From NCBI GenBank assembly GCA_003233055.1, contig QIKP01000039.1, positions 1-64,000 of the forward strand: a stretch of 64,000 nucleotides of DNA. The letters run 5' to 3'. This DNA is from Planctomycetaceae bacterium (lineage in GTDB: Bacteria > Planctomycetota > Planctomycetia > Pirellulales > Lacipirellulaceae). How positions within the stretch are numbered: the stretch's first letter is position 1; each line of letters opens with the position of its first letter. Under the pieces are notes generated by a model that saw only the letters and a list, made by a program, of their open reading frames with translations, had not been told where the DNA came from and ran no database searches. Position numbers and translations under genes: made by a program. Positions 1-10,025 of the stretch are shown one piece after another.

Positions 1-74
1 TCGGCTGCCAGCATCACGTCGGCTTCTCGCAGCTTCTTGATGATCTGTGCCGGATTGTGCTTCTTCCCTTGCAT
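1..74 (-). CDS. IS3-family transposase OrfA, N-terminal fragment (truncated by window edge)
   Basis: Reverse complement reads MQGKKHNPAQIIKKLREADVMLAA..., matching the conserved N-terminus of IS3-type OrfA (xxKKHxPEQIIxKLREADVxLA). Confidence 0.75.
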   Translation of the reverse strand, partial: MQGKKHNPAQIIKKLREADVMLAA

Positions 75-119
75 CGAAAGTCCTTCTGCCCATCCGGGCG
101 GTTAGACTCTCATAACACA
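1..119 (-). mobile_element. End of an IS3-like insertion sequence; putative terminus TGTGTTATGAGAGTCTAACCGCCC...
   Basis: Transposase start codon at 74; a TG-starting putative terminal sequence (reverse strand) ends near 119. The other end is outside the window, so the boundary is a guess. Confidence 0.5.
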
Positions 120-846
120 TGGATCAGCTTTTGGGGAGCACGCCAATGTCTTATTCCAGCAAGATGGGTAACTACGCATGGCGGACTACTCTAGCTGAGT
201 GGGATAATTGGAACTGCTACTGCGTTATTGACAGATGCATCAGGAATTTCACTTAGGCGAATTCCAGTTTGGCTGGTGAGGTAAGAGCCTGATCGACGTT
301 GCTATGTAATTGTTCGACATCTTCCGGCGGGGCCTTTGCTGCAACCCTCTTCACGGAAGCCAGGGAAGAAAAACCACGAATTGCGCGAATCCTACGAATA
401 CAGGAAGAAAGGAGTGGAATGCTTGGCTTCTCTTCTTTTTTGCAACGTCCTTGGACAACGATTCGTTTGATTCGTGGTTCAATCTTCCGGCGTCGAAAGC
501 GTCGTTCCGCCAAGAAGCCACGGACGCACTGGCCGACGGATCGAGATCAGCGAGCCACCTACGCCGAGCGAAAGCTGGAATAGACCCAGCCTACAGAAGA
601 GATTGGCCCCCAACCCGCTCGACCCCTCTACCTATTTCAAAAGATGGTCAGCCGTAGCTGTAGCCGCCATGGCGCGGGTTGCAAGGGTTATTTTCAGGCC
701 CAAGCAAAGATTATTGATTTTTTCTGGGAGCTAACGAGTTGAATTCCATGCGTTCAATCGATGGACTCACCGGCACTCTCGGCCGCCCATGCGGAACCAA
801 AAGTGGTCGCCAATCGTTTGCATGTTGAGAGCTTTGAAAATCTGAG

Positions 847-1290
847 CTACAAGTACTGCTGGTACGCAGCGACCGCCAGTTCATCGACGCGGTCGTTCTC
901 GGGGTGGCCGCTGTGGCCGGCGACGCGGGTGTATTGGACGGTGTGCGTGGCGAGCAGGGCGTCGAGTTCTTGCCAGAGATCCACGTTTTTGACCTCGGCC
1001 CATTTTTTTCCTTCGCGCCGCCGCCAGCCGTTCGCCTTCCACTTAGGCATCCACTCGCTCATCCCCTTGCCGACGTAAACGCTATCGGTAAACAGCTCGA
1101 CTTCGCTGGCTCGTTTGAGCGTTTCGAGCCCCTTGACCACGGCGGTCAGCTCCATCCGGTTGTTGGTCGTGTTAGGTGTGCCGCCCGAGCCTTCGAGTTC
1201 TTTGCCGGAGGAGGGATGACGCATCAAGAATGCCCACCCTCCCGGGCCAGGGTTTCCGCTGCAACCGCCGTCGGTGTAGAGATGGATCAT
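847..1290 (-). CDS. rnhA: Ribonuclease HI
   Basis: MIHLYTDGGCSGNPGPGGWAF..., NNRMELTAV, TDSxYVxxG, VxGHSGHxENDRVDELA motifs. Confidence 0.95.
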   Translation of the reverse strand: MIHLYTDGGCSGNPGPGGWAFLMRHPSSGKELEGSGGTPNTTNNRMELTAVVKGLETLKRASEVELFTDSVYVGKGMSEWMPKWKANGWRRREGKKWAEVKNVDLWQELDALLATHTVQYTRVAGHSGHPENDRVDELAVAAYQQYL

Positions 1291-1410
1291 CGGTAAAATT
1301 CAGGGGGGAGAAAAAAGTTCGTTGCCTTGCCCGAGTAGGCGGGGCCGTTCTTTGGAGAAGGGCATTTTATACCGTTCGCGGTTTTGGCAAAAGTAGGCAG
1401 GCCGCCCCAG

Positions 1411-1497
1411 GAGAACTGCAAAGTCATTTTTGAACCGCCAAGTTACGCCAAGTACGCCTTGGCGGTTTCTTTTATTCGGCGACTTTGAAAGCGTCCT
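1411..1497. repeat. Composite intergenic repeat GAGAACTGCAAAGTC...TTGAACCGCCAAG...CTTGGCGGTTTCTTTTATTCGGCGACTTTGAAAGCGTCCT
   Basis: Near-identical ends recur at 9435-9745; partial inverted copy at about 7874-7890. Confidence 0.85.
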
Positions 1498-1555
1498 GTA
1501 GGCCGCCCGTCGACAACTGCTACTGCGCGCCGCCCCCTCCTTGTCGGCAACTCCG

Positions 1556-3472
1556 CTACGACTCGGCTTTCCCTGCTGGCAGAAAGTCGCCCACGACCGG
1601 TCGGGCGAGCGCGGCGACTTGTTCCTTGAGTTGGGTGCCAAGGTCTCGCGTCGGTTCGATTTTCCATGGCAAGAGGACGGTGAAAGTGCTTCCTTTGCCA
1701 ACGACGCTCGACAGCGTCACGTCGCCCCCCAGCAACCGGCACAACTCGCGGACGATCGACAACCCGAGGCCGGTGCCGGAATGTTCGCGGGTCATGGCAT
1801 CCCCGCCCGGCAAGACGGCGGTTCCTTGGCGAAACTTCTCGAAGACCAAGGACTGCTCGCTCTCGCTGATGCCAATGCCGGTGTCGCTGACGGTAATTTC
1901 AAGTCGCCCGGAGGCATCTTGGGCAGCCGCGATCGAAATTCGGCCCCCCTCCGGCGTGAATTTAATCGCGTTGGAAAGCAGGTTGTTCAAAATCTGCTGG
2001 ACCTTCGCCTGATCCTGCTCCACTCTTGGCATTTGAGGTTCGAAGGTGCAGTCGAGGTCGATGTTTTTCTTTTCGGCAAGAGGCCGGGCCATGTCGCAAA
2101 GCGAGCCGATGATCGATTCGATGGGGAACTGCGTCGGCCGGACTTCCATCCGCCCACTTTCCATTTTTGCCAGATCCAAAATATCGTTAATCATATCGAG
2201 CAGCAGATTCCCCGACCTGGCGATGTTGCCGACGTACCGCTTCTGCTTTTCGTCGAGTGAGTCGATTTCGCCCAGCACTTCGCTAAAGCCAAGAATGCTA
2301 TTGAGGGGCGTGCGAAGTTCGTGGCTCATCGTGGCGAGGAAGTCGCTCTTGAGGCGGTTCATTTCGTAGAGCCGCATGTTGGCCTGAGCCAGTTCGTCGA
2401 GCTTGCCATCGAGTTCGCCATTCACATGGAGCAATTCATCTCGTTGCCTGAGCAGTTGGCGCACCATCCGGTTAAACGCGGCAGCCAGCTCCTCGAATTC
2501 GTCGCCGGTGTAGATCTCCGCCCGCTGTTCGACATCCCCCTCACGCACCGCATTGGCCACGTCGCGCAGGTGCTGCACCGGTCGGACAATAACGTATCGC
2601 ACGACGAACCAAAGCAGCACCATCGACAAAAATCCGGTGACGATCGCAGCGGTCCAAAGCATGGCGGTATTCTTGGCGAGTTCCTTGGCGGTCGGGCCAT
2701 GGTCGAACGAGATGCGCATGATCGCTAGGAGTTCGCCCGCTTTGAGCGACTTACGTGCGCTGTCGCCCATGTATTTGTGACACGCGACACAACTCTCGTG
2801 GGCAAACATGGGTCGATAGTATTGGTACATCTGCTGCCCCTCGACTTCGACGACGCGGTCGACCGGTGCCGCCTCGGGAGGAAGCCTCTCCGTGTCGCGC
2901 AATTCTGCGTCGCCCTCCGCCGGCACCGATTCGAAGGGCAAGACAATGGCGGAGTACTTCGCCAGAAGGTCTTTTTCAAAAGGATCTTGGGGGGAATTCA
3001 GGCCCTTCTTCCCCTTGTCGCTATTCGCTGGCAAGATCGTATCCCAACGAAAGTCGGTGCCATAACGCCGGCCTTCTTCGATGAGGTCCTTGTACCAATG
3101 CGTCCCGCCAGCCGGCCCGTCCCCCAGGTCGGAATCGCCCGACGGATCGTCTGCCGGCTTTTGCCCCAGGAGCCCGAAGGTCTTGGGGTCGACGCTTCGG
3201 TGGGCCTCGGAATAGGCGGTCCGAACCAGTTGTTTTCCCGATTCGCGGCTCTGGTCATAAACCAGCTTCTTCGTCCGCTCGCCGTACCAAAAGAAACTCA
3301 AGAAGATCAACAGCCCCAGCGACACCCCAAACCACCAGCGGCACTTCCGCTCGAGGCTCGATTCGGTGAAGACACGTTTGAAGGATTGGTAAGACAAAGG
3401 GAGGTCCCGAGTCGAGAGCAGGAAGAAAACGGTTGTCTGGCCATTGTAGGGGATCGACCCGACGGGAGCCAA
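1556..3472 (-). CDS. Membrane sensor histidine kinase with DUF3365/Tll0287-like CxxCH haem-type sensor domain, HAMP, HisKA, HATPase
   Basis: N-terminal TM, SCVACHKYMGDSARKS motif, HAMP region after second TM, MSHELRTPLNSILGFSE H-box, GTGLGLSIVRELCRLLGG. Confidence 0.9.
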   Translation of the reverse strand: MAPVGSIPYNGQTTVFFLLSTRDLPLSYQSFKRVFTESSLERKCRWWFGVSLGLLIFLSFFWYGERTKKLVYDQSRESGKQLVRTAYSEAHRSVDPKTFGLLGQKPADDPSGDSDLGDGPAGGTHWYKDLIEEGRRYGTDFRWDTILPANSDKGKKGLNSPQDPFEKDLLAKYSAIVLPFESVPAEGDAELRDTERLPPEAAPVDRVVEVEGQQMYQYYRPMFAHESCVACHKYMGDSARKSLKAGELLAIMRISFDHGPTAKELAKNTAMLWTAAIVTGFLSMVLLWFVVRYVIVRPVQHLRDVANAVREGDVEQRAEIYTGDEFEELAAAFNRMVRQLLRQRDELLHVNGELDGKLDELAQANMRLYEMNRLKSDFLATMSHELRTPLNSILGFSEVLGEIDSLDEKQKRYVGNIARSGNLLLDMINDILDLAKMESGRMEVRPTQFPIESIIGSLCDMARPLAEKKNIDLDCTFEPQMPRVEQDQAKVQQILNNLLSNAIKFTPEGGRISIAAAQDASGRLEITVSDTGIGISESEQSLVFEKFRQGTAVLPGGDAMTREHSGTGLGLSIVRELCRLLGGDVTLSSVVGKGSTFTVLLPWKIEPTRDLGTQLKEQVAALARPVVGDFLPAGKAES

Positions 3473-3518
3473 CCGCGGCGGGACGAACTTCCGCTGGCTC
3501 GAGGCCCTCGACCCCTTC

Positions 3519-5822
3519 TCACATCATATCGGAGGGGTCGATGTCGAGGATCCATTGCACGTCGTCAGGCGTCTTGAGCTTGCCCGCGAGTGGGGTGAGG
3601 ACCTTGAGGAGCGTGGCATGGTCGGGAGCTTTGACGATCATGTGAAAACGATAGTTGTCGCGGAGTTTCGCCAACGGGCAAGGCGCGGGGCCGACGACAT
3701 GGACCGTTTCGGTCGTCGTCGCTGCAAGATCACGAATTGCCTCGGCGATCGTCTCCGCAAAGGCCAGCGTCATCTGGTCCTTCGCCCCGCGAACGACCAG
3801 CCGCGCGAGCCGACCGAACGGCGGATAGCCGAGCATCTCGCGCTCGGGGAGTTCCCCTGCAGCAAACGCCTCGTAGTCATGCTTCATTGCCGCGACAAGC
3901 GCCGGGTGGTCGGGCGAGAGTGTCTGCACCAGTACGCGACCTCCCCGCTCGCCGCGCCCCGTCCGCCCGGCGACTTGCGTGACCAAGTGAAAGGTTCGCT
4001 CGGCAGCGCGAAAGTCGGGCCAGTGGAGCGCGGTATCGGCATTCACCACACCGACGAGTGTCACGTTCGGGAAATCAAGCCCCTTGGCGATCATTTGCGT
4101 CCCGAGCAAAATCTGCACGTCGCCGCGGCGGAATGCATCGAGCGCCTCTTCGTGACTGCCAGGGCGGCGCATGCTGTCGGAGTCCATTCGCAGCACCGCT
4201 GACTTGGGAAACCGAGCACGGACTTCTGCTTCGAGCTTTTGCGTGCCAAACCCACCGTAGCGAATGTTGGCGTCCTTGCAGTCAGGACAGTGCGTGGGGG
4301 GGGGCTCGTGGTGATCGCACCAGTGACAGGCCACGTAATTCGCCTGTCGGTGAAACACCATCGACACGTCGCACGCGGGGCACTTCAACGCGAAACCACA
4401 CTTGGGACACTGCACATGCGTCGAGAACCCGCGCCGGTTGAGCAGCAGCATCACCTGCCCCCCCTCCTTTAATGCCGCGTCCATCGCTTGGTGCATCGGG
4501 CGCGACAGCGCACCGCGGCTCCCCTTGGCGTGCGATTCGTCGCGCAAATCAATCGCCCGAACGGCCGGCATCGGCAGGTCCGAAACACGCTTGGGCAGCG
4601 AGACCAACCGGTACTCACCCCGCTTGGCCGCTTGCCACGATTCGAGCGATGGCGTCGCGCTCCCGAGCACCAGCGGTACCCCTTCTTCGCAGGTCCGGCG
4701 AAGAGCCACCTCGCGGGCATGGTAGCGAGGGACGGTGCTTTGTTTGAAGGAGGTTTCGTGTTCTTCATCAATCACGACGAGTCCCAAGTGAGGCGTCGGC
4801 GCGAAGATAGCGCTCCGTGCACCAACCACCACTTGCACCGTTCCCGAGGCGATGCGCTTCCACTGCCGGTGCCGTTCGACATCGCTTTGATGACTATGGA
4901 GCACCGCGACGTGGTCGAACCGCTCTCGAAACCGCCCGACCGTCTGTGGCGTAAGGCTAATTTCGGGGACAAGCACGATCGCTTGGCGGCCGAAGCTCAC
5001 GACCTTTTCGATCGCCTGAATGTAGACCTCCGTCTTCCCGCTACCGGTCACGCCATGCAATAAAAACGTCTCCGGTTCGCGCGCGTCGAGCGACAATTCA
5101 ATGGTCTTCAGCGCGGCAGCTTGATCGCCATTGAGCGATAGCGGTTGGGTCCGTTCGACCGTTTCTTCGAAGAGCGGGTCGGTGTCGATTCGCTCGACAT
5201 GCGACTCGATCAGCCCTTTCTTCCGAAGGGCGTTGATCGGCCCAGAGGTACACTCAGCGCGGGCCATCAGCTGGCGCATGGCGAGCGGTTTTGGGCTGGC
5301 GGCAAGAATCTGGAGGGCCTTTTTTTGTTTCTCCGGAAGTTCGATCTGCGTGATCTTCGCCGCCACCTTGGTCAGTACGGAGAAGAGGGTCGTCTCGCGC
5401 GTCCCTGCTTTACCGCGAACGCCGGCCGGCAAAATTCCTTCGAGGACCTGGCCAAGCGGCGCAAGATAATACTCCGCAATCGACTCTCCAAGCTGCAACA
5501 TGCGGGCCGAAAGGAGCGGCGCGGTGTCGATCACCGCCGCGACGGACTTGAGCTTGCGCCCCCCCGAGGGCCGAACCGCGACCTCGGTGCAGTAGCCCAC
5601 CACCGAACGGTTCCCCCGCCCAAACGGGACGCGCATTCGCCGCCCCGCCTCGGCAAAGGATTCACTGTTCTTCTCGTCGGCAAAGGAGTCCGGGACGAGA
5701 TAGTCAAACGGCCCCGCAGGCCCTGACGACATCACGATCCTCGCGATGCGAACCTGCTCAGCGTCGTCCATTTCCCACGGCGCGGGCTCGGTGTCGAAAA
5801 GTTGTTGTTGGTGAGCCGGCAT
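3519..5822 (-). CDS. priA: Primosomal protein N' (replication restart helicase PriA); start likely MPAHQQQ at 5822 rather than 5897
   Basis: GVTGSGKTEVY Walker A, DEEH, zinc-binding cysteine cluster CPKCGFALKCPACDVSMVFHR...CHWCDHHEPPPTHCPDC, LGTQMIAKGLDFPNVTLVGV. Confidence 0.95.
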   Translation of the reverse strand: MPAHQQQLFDTEPAPWEMDDAEQVRIARIVMSSGPAGPFDYLVPDSFADEKNSESFAEAGRRMRVPFGRGNRSVVGYCTEVAVRPSGGRKLKSVAAVIDTAPLLSARMLQLGESIAEYYLAPLGQVLEGILPAGVRGKAGTRETTLFSVLTKVAAKITQIELPEKQKKALQILAASPKPLAMRQLMARAECTSGPINALRKKGLIESHVERIDTDPLFEETVERTQPLSLNGDQAAALKTIELSLDAREPETFLLHGVTGSGKTEVYIQAIEKVVSFGRQAIVLVPEISLTPQTVGRFRERFDHVAVLHSHQSDVERHRQWKRIASGTVQVVVGARSAIFAPTPHLGLVVIDEEHETSFKQSTVPRYHAREVALRRTCEEGVPLVLGSATPSLESWQAAKRGEYRLVSLPKRVSDLPMPAVRAIDLRDESHAKGSRGALSRPMHQAMDAALKEGGQVMLLLNRRGFSTHVQCPKCGFALKCPACDVSMVFHRQANYVACHWCDHHEPPPTHCPDCKDANIRYGGFGTQKLEAEVRARFPKSAVLRMDSDSMRRPGSHEEALDAFRRGDVQILLGTQMIAKGLDFPNVTLVGVVNADTALHWPDFRAAERTFHLVTQVAGRTGRGERGGRVLVQTLSPDHPALVAAMKHDYEAFAAGELPEREMLGYPPFGRLARLVVRGAKDQMTLAFAETIAEAIRDLAATTTETVHVVGPAPCPLAKLRDNYRFHMIVKAPDHATLLKVLTPLAGKLKTPDDVQWILDIDPSDMM

Positions 5823-5847
5823 GGGGTACTCGTAGAGAACAGCCGGA

Positions 5848-5911
5848 CCGCCACGCGGTCCGTGAAATGCATGGCATCGCGGTGCTACCGCTATCACGGA
5901 CCGCGTGGCGG
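5848..5911. repeat. Perfect 18-bp inverted repeat (CCGCCACGCGGTCCGTGA ... TCACGGACCGCGTGGCGG) with 28-nt loop
   Basis: Arms 5848-5865 and 5894-5911 are exact reverse complements; located between divergent priA and nadD. Confidence 0.9.
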
Positions 5912-5976
5912 CCTAGCTTGGGGACTGTTACCATACCAGTTCGTCCGTTCCCTTCCCCAGCCCCCCGTCCCAACCG

Positions 5977-6636
5977 ATGCGACTTGGCCTGTTTGGTGGT
6001 AGCTTCGATCCGGTGCATCTCGGGCACTTGGAGCTGGCTCGCGCTTGCCAAGAGCAGGCGAGGCTCGACGAAGTTTGGTTCCTTCCGACAGCGACCCAGC
6101 CATTAAAAAAACGTGGCCCCGTGGCTTCGGAGGCCGACCGCTGTGCAATGCTGGAACTGGCGATGCTGGAGCTGGCGATCGCGGACGAAACTTCTTGGCG
6201 GATGGATCGTCTGGAGATTGACCGAGGTGGCGTGAGCTACACGGTCGACACGCTGCGCGAAGTCGATGCCCGGAAGCCGGATGCCGAGCTTTTCTTTCTA
6301 ATGGGTGCCGACTCACTGCATGACTTGCCCAAGTGGCGCGAGCCCGACGCGATCCTGAATCTGGCAACCCCCTTGGTCGTCGCCCGTGCTGGCGAGCCGG
6401 CACCCCATTTTGAGGGGTTAGCGGAACTCTGCTCACCCCAGCGCATCCAGGAGATTTCCGAAGCGAGGGTCGAGATGCCTGCGATGGCCATTTCGAGCAC
6501 CGAAATCCGTAAGCGGGTGGCGGCCGGTGAAAGCCTGGTCCGCATGGTTCCCTCCTCCGTGGCCGATTTCATCGCGCAACGCCGAATCTACCAGCGTTCA
6601 AGAGCGTCCCGATCGGGGGCGTCTTCGCGGGGCTAG
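5977..6636 (+). CDS. nadD: Nicotinate-nucleotide adenylyltransferase
   Basis: MRLGLFGGSFDPVHLGHLELAR..., FLMGADSLHDLPKWREP, ISSTEIRKRVAAG. Confidence 0.95.
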   Translation: MRLGLFGGSFDPVHLGHLELARACQEQARLDEVWFLPTATQPLKKRGPVASEADRCAMLELAMLELAIADETSWRMDRLEIDRGGVSYTVDTLREVDARKPDAELFFLMGADSLHDLPKWREPDAILNLATPLVVARAGEPAPHFEGLAELCSPQRIQEISEARVEMPAMAISSTEIRKRVAAGESLVRMVPSSVADFIAQRRIYQRSRASRSGASSRG

Positions 6637-6944
6637 CCCTGCCCAAGCTTGGTCAGGGCTGGGAGCCCTCTTCAGCGGCGATTCGTTCGATTCGTGATTT
6701 TCCTGCCTTCGCTTTCGTGAACGGTGACGAAAAAAGTGGCGGCGCGGATTCTATCGCGTTGTGCTTGAGTTGTCCGCTCGATTGCGACGATAGGTCTAAG
6801 GTGGTCGTAAACGCCGGCCATGCCACGAGTTAAGCAGCTTCTCCTCGGCAAACGAGCGGGCTTACCGAGAAGCGGCAAAGTGGGCGAAATATCCGCCCTG
6901 CGGGTGAATTTAGGGTGCTCTCGACACCAGTATGGGAGAATGCG

Positions 6945-7766
6945 ATGCAAGGCGGCTTGACGGTGAATCCCTCCGCTCTGGAGAACGAACTTCGGCTTCT
7001 GAAGGAAGACCTTCGGCGAGCGCAAAGCATGGCAGCGCTCGGCGAGTTGGCCAGCACCACGACGCACGAATTCAACAACGTGCTCATGACAATCCTCAAC
7101 TACGCCAAGCTCGGGCTGCGCCACCCCGACGACGCGACCCGCACCAAGGCGCTTGAAAAAATCCTCAAAGCGGCCGAACGTGCCAACAAAATCACCAACA
7201 GCGTTCTGGGAATGGCTCGCAACCGGGGCAACGATCCCGCACCAACCGACCTGGCAGAACTGGTCGAGGAGACGCTCGTTCTGATGGAGAAGGAGATGTC
7301 CAAGTACCGCGTGGCCGTCGAGCGACAGTTTGCCGACGTGCCGAAGGCGATGGTCGTCGGCAATCAGATTCAGCAGGTGCTGCTCAACCTGATGACCAAC
7401 GCCCGGCAAGCGATGCCCAAGGGAGGCCAGATTCTCCTTGCACTCCGTTACGAAGCCAATTCGGACACCATCGACCTCATGGTTCGCGACACGGGCGACG
7501 GCATCCCTGCCGATCAACTGCCGAAGATTTTTGATCGCGGATTTAGTACCAAAAGCGGCCCTGACGAATCGGGCAAAGGGGGCGCGGGCGTCGGGCTCTC
7601 GGCTTGTCGCGATATCATCGAAAACATCGGGGGGCGGATTCGCGTCCAAAGCAGCCCCGGTCGCGGCACCGCCTTCACACTCCGGCTCCCCGCAGCCAAA
7701 GAGGCCGACACCAACCCCGCCAACCAGCCCGTCGTGCAACTCGGCCGGCAATCGGTTTCTGCGTAA
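6945..7766 (+). CDS. Soluble sensor histidine kinase (HisKA/HATPase_c), no evident sensor domain
   Basis: LGELASTTTHEFNNVLMTI H-box, NLMTNARQAMPKGG, GDGIPADQLPKIFDRGFSTK, GAGVGLSACRDIIENIGG. ORF begins 6915; start at 6945 preferred. Confidence 0.85.
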   Translation: MQGGLTVNPSALENELRLLKEDLRRAQSMAALGELASTTTHEFNNVLMTILNYAKLGLRHPDDATRTKALEKILKAAERANKITNSVLGMARNRGNDPAPTDLAELVEETLVLMEKEMSKYRVAVERQFADVPKAMVVGNQIQQVLLNLMTNARQAMPKGGQILLALRYEANSDTIDLMVRDTGDGIPADQLPKIFDRGFSTKSGPDESGKGGAGVGLSACRDIIENIGGRIRVQSSPGRGTAFTLRLPAAKEADTNPANQPVVQLGRQSVSA

Positions 7767-7831
7767 GGCAACGACGGCACAGAACGATTGTAAAGTCACA
7801 GCGGAGAGCGGAGGAGCTTTCACCCCAATAG

Positions 7832-7853
7832 CCGACGAGCTACGTCTCGTCGA
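7832..7853 (+). repeat. REP-like hairpin CCGACGAG-CTACGT-CTCGTCGA
   Basis: Member of the dispersed 22-nt hairpin family (see findings). Confidence 0.8.
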
Positions 7854-7901
7854 GCCCTTGGCGATCTTGTCGATTCAAAAAGGACTTTGCAATCGTCCTG
7901 A

Positions 7902-8798
7902 CTACGGCACCGGCGTTACGCTCATTGGTACACTCGGCGCGTTGGCGAGACGGGCCTGGATGTCGGCAAGGATTTTCTGTTCGAGGGGCACGTCCCGACC
8001 GTAGGAAATCCAAAAGGGCGACAAACGGGTAAGGCTGACCTGCCGGAGACCAACGGGCGGGAGCGAGCCATCGTTGCGGAACGACGTCGCCCCAGCCGTC
8101 GCGTGCTCCGGCTTCGGCAAGTCTTCAAGCTCTCGAATCACCTCGACGCCAACAAGGTAGCCGGTCGCCTCGGGCGTCACGCTCACCACCGCTCGGCGAC
8201 GGATCGTCTGCAACGTGCTTTGCCATCGGTTGAACCCACCGACCGAGTCTTTTCGCTGCGGTTCGAACAAGGTTGCCCCCGTTTGGTACGGCGTTTCGAT
8301 TCTCCCCTCGGTCCAGAGGTTTCCCGTAAGCTGTGCCCGCTGCTCGAAGGCAATCGGAAAATACTCGCTCACCACGTCGACGATTTGATCCCAAGCAAAA
8401 TCATGATTCCCCACCGGCACCTGCACCGGATTCGGCCCTTGCGAGGCGACTTCAGCACCTGGGAGCCCAAACTCCGGCGCTATCCCCCCATTCAGACTCC
8501 CGATGAAGGGCCCCCTCATCCCCGGTACTGCGAACGGCGGGGGCTGCGTCGTGGTCAGTGGCTCCGGAAACCGGGGCAACCCACCCGGCAAACTCCCCAA
8601 CGATGGCGAAGCGGGAGCCCCAAAAAGTGGCGTTGAACCGCTCCCCACTGGCGCGGTCGGCAAGAGAATCGCTCCCCCCTGAGGGGGGCCGAACGACTGA
8701 CATCCCAGCAGAGGGCACCCCACACCGGCAACGACTGCTAGCAGCGTTAGCGGAATAAGTCGAACAGAGCTCGGTGAGCGGTTCCTTGCAGTCATCAC
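7902..8798 (-). CDS. Hypothetical secreted/lipoprotein
   Basis: N-terminal signal with cysteine (VGCPLLGCQSFG), Pro/Gly-rich linker then a folded-looking C-terminal domain; long ORF on the strand with codon-like structure. Confidence 0.7.
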   Translation of the reverse strand: MMTARNRSPSSVRLIPLTLLAVVAGVGCPLLGCQSFGPPQGGAILLPTAPVGSGSTPLFGAPASPSLGSLPGGLPRFPEPLTTTQPPPFAVPGMRGPFIGSLNGGIAPEFGLPGAEVASQGPNPVQVPVGNHDFAWDQIVDVVSEYFPIAFEQRAQLTGNLWTEGRIETPYQTGATLFEPQRKDSVGGFNRWQSTLQTIRRRAVVSVTPEATGYLVGVEVIRELEDLPKPEHATAGATSFRNDGSLPPVGLRQVSLTRLSPFWISYGRDVPLEQKILADIQARLANAPSVPMSVTPVP

Positions 8799-9301
8799 AA
8801 CAGGCAGGAGTCAGGAGGAGAGGAGTAGTGGTACGGACACCCCGTTTTTTTCGGGCCTAACCATGCGCGACGGCGCGAGCGAGAGGATCGCGGAAACCAC
8901 GGAATGAAGCAAGCCCGGTCCGAGACGAAAAAACCGGCGGGGGGCAACGACCGATAGCAGACCTCTTCGCCAAGCTAGAAGTCGACCGCGGCTCACCGTT
9001 CGGGTAGAGTCGCTTCCGCCTTGTAAATCGCAGTCGAAAACGGAAGCGTTGCGAATGCTTGTCACGAACGGAAAGAGACACCCGAAGGAAAATGGGTTGC
9101 GCCAGACGGTCGCCCCAGCAGGGTTCGATGGAAGATGGTATTGCTCACGACCAGCAGCTCCCCTGGCAGATTTTCACCAATACGCCAGACAGCTTGTGCG
9201 ACGATCGGGGCTTCCAGCACCGGATTTCCAGCACTGGAAGTGTCGCGAGAAGAGGGGTCTCCGCGATCGGAGCGCTGGCTAGAATCCACAGCCAAAAGAA
9301 G

Positions 9302-9375
9302 TACACCCGGCAGGACTCGAACCTGCAACCCCTGGTTCCGAAGACCAGTGCTCTATCCAATTGAGCTACGGATGC
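9302..9375 (-). tRNA. tRNA-Arg (anticodon TCG)
   Basis: Reverse strand GCATCCGTAGCTCAATTGGATAGAGCACTGGTCTTCGGAACCAGGGGTTGCAGGTTCGAGTCCTGCCGGGTGTA folds as a cloverleaf: anticodon stem CTGGT/ACCAG with loop CTTCGGA, TTCGAGT T-loop. Confidence 0.93.
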
Positions 9376-9434
9376 GTGTCCCCCGTTTATAGAGTATTGG
9401 GGGCGTGACTCCAAGTAGCTCGCGGCCCACTCTG

Positions 9435-9745
9435 GAGAACTGCAAAGTCTTTTTTGAACCGCCAAGATCGCCAAGGCGCCAAGAAACAAGGACGCCAAGA
9501 AAAATGTCGACGGAAGCAGAAAACCACCGGATTGTTAATTCTGTCACCGTTCATGAGTCGAAAGAAAGAAACCACGAACCCAAAGAGATAGTTGGTGTCC
9601 TTTTGGCCGCTATTCGTATCGATTCGCACGAATTCGTGGTTTCCCCTGCCTCCGATTCGGTGAACGTTTGCCTCTCTCCTCCAACTCTTCTTGGCGTACT
9701 TGGCGCCTTGGCGGTTTTTTTAATTCGGCGACTTTGAAAGCGTCC
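9435..9745. repeat. Expanded copy of the composite repeat, interrupted by about 220 bp containing another repeat
   Basis: Ends match 1411-1497; interior contains CACGAATTCGTGGTTT-type repeat. Confidence 0.8.
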
Positions 9746-9761
9746 TCGCGGCCCAGTCCGG

Positions 9762-9998
9762 TTAAAGGGCCCACGTGATTAACTGCACCACCCCGGCAAC
9801 CCCGCCCATGAAGAGGGCGATCCACAGGGCAAAGCGCCAGGCGTGGTTCAAGATGGGGGGGAGTTCCTCGTGCCTCGTGGCGGCGTAAACGAGGCTGACG
9901 CTTACCAAGAGGGGCAAGGCGTACCAGAGGCGGTTGCCCAACTCCGCTAGGGGGAAGGCGATCACGTGCAAGAGCGTCGGTAGCATGGCGTCACCCAT
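9762..9998 (-). CDS. Small membrane protein, hypothetical
   Basis: 78-aa ORF with two hydrophobic segments (YALPLLVSVSLVYAA; FALWIALFMGGVAGVVQLITWAL); start possibly MLPTLL. Confidence 0.6.
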   Translation of the reverse strand: MGDAMLPTLLHVIAFPLAELGNRLWYALPLLVSVSLVYAATRHEELPPILNHAWRFALWIALFMGGVAGVVQLITWAL

Positions 9999-10025
9999 TC
10001 GTCGTAGGTTTACTTGGAATCGGGT

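Noticed and set aside
6672-7823. 383-aa - strand ORF
   Set aside because: Antisense to the soluble histidine kinase.
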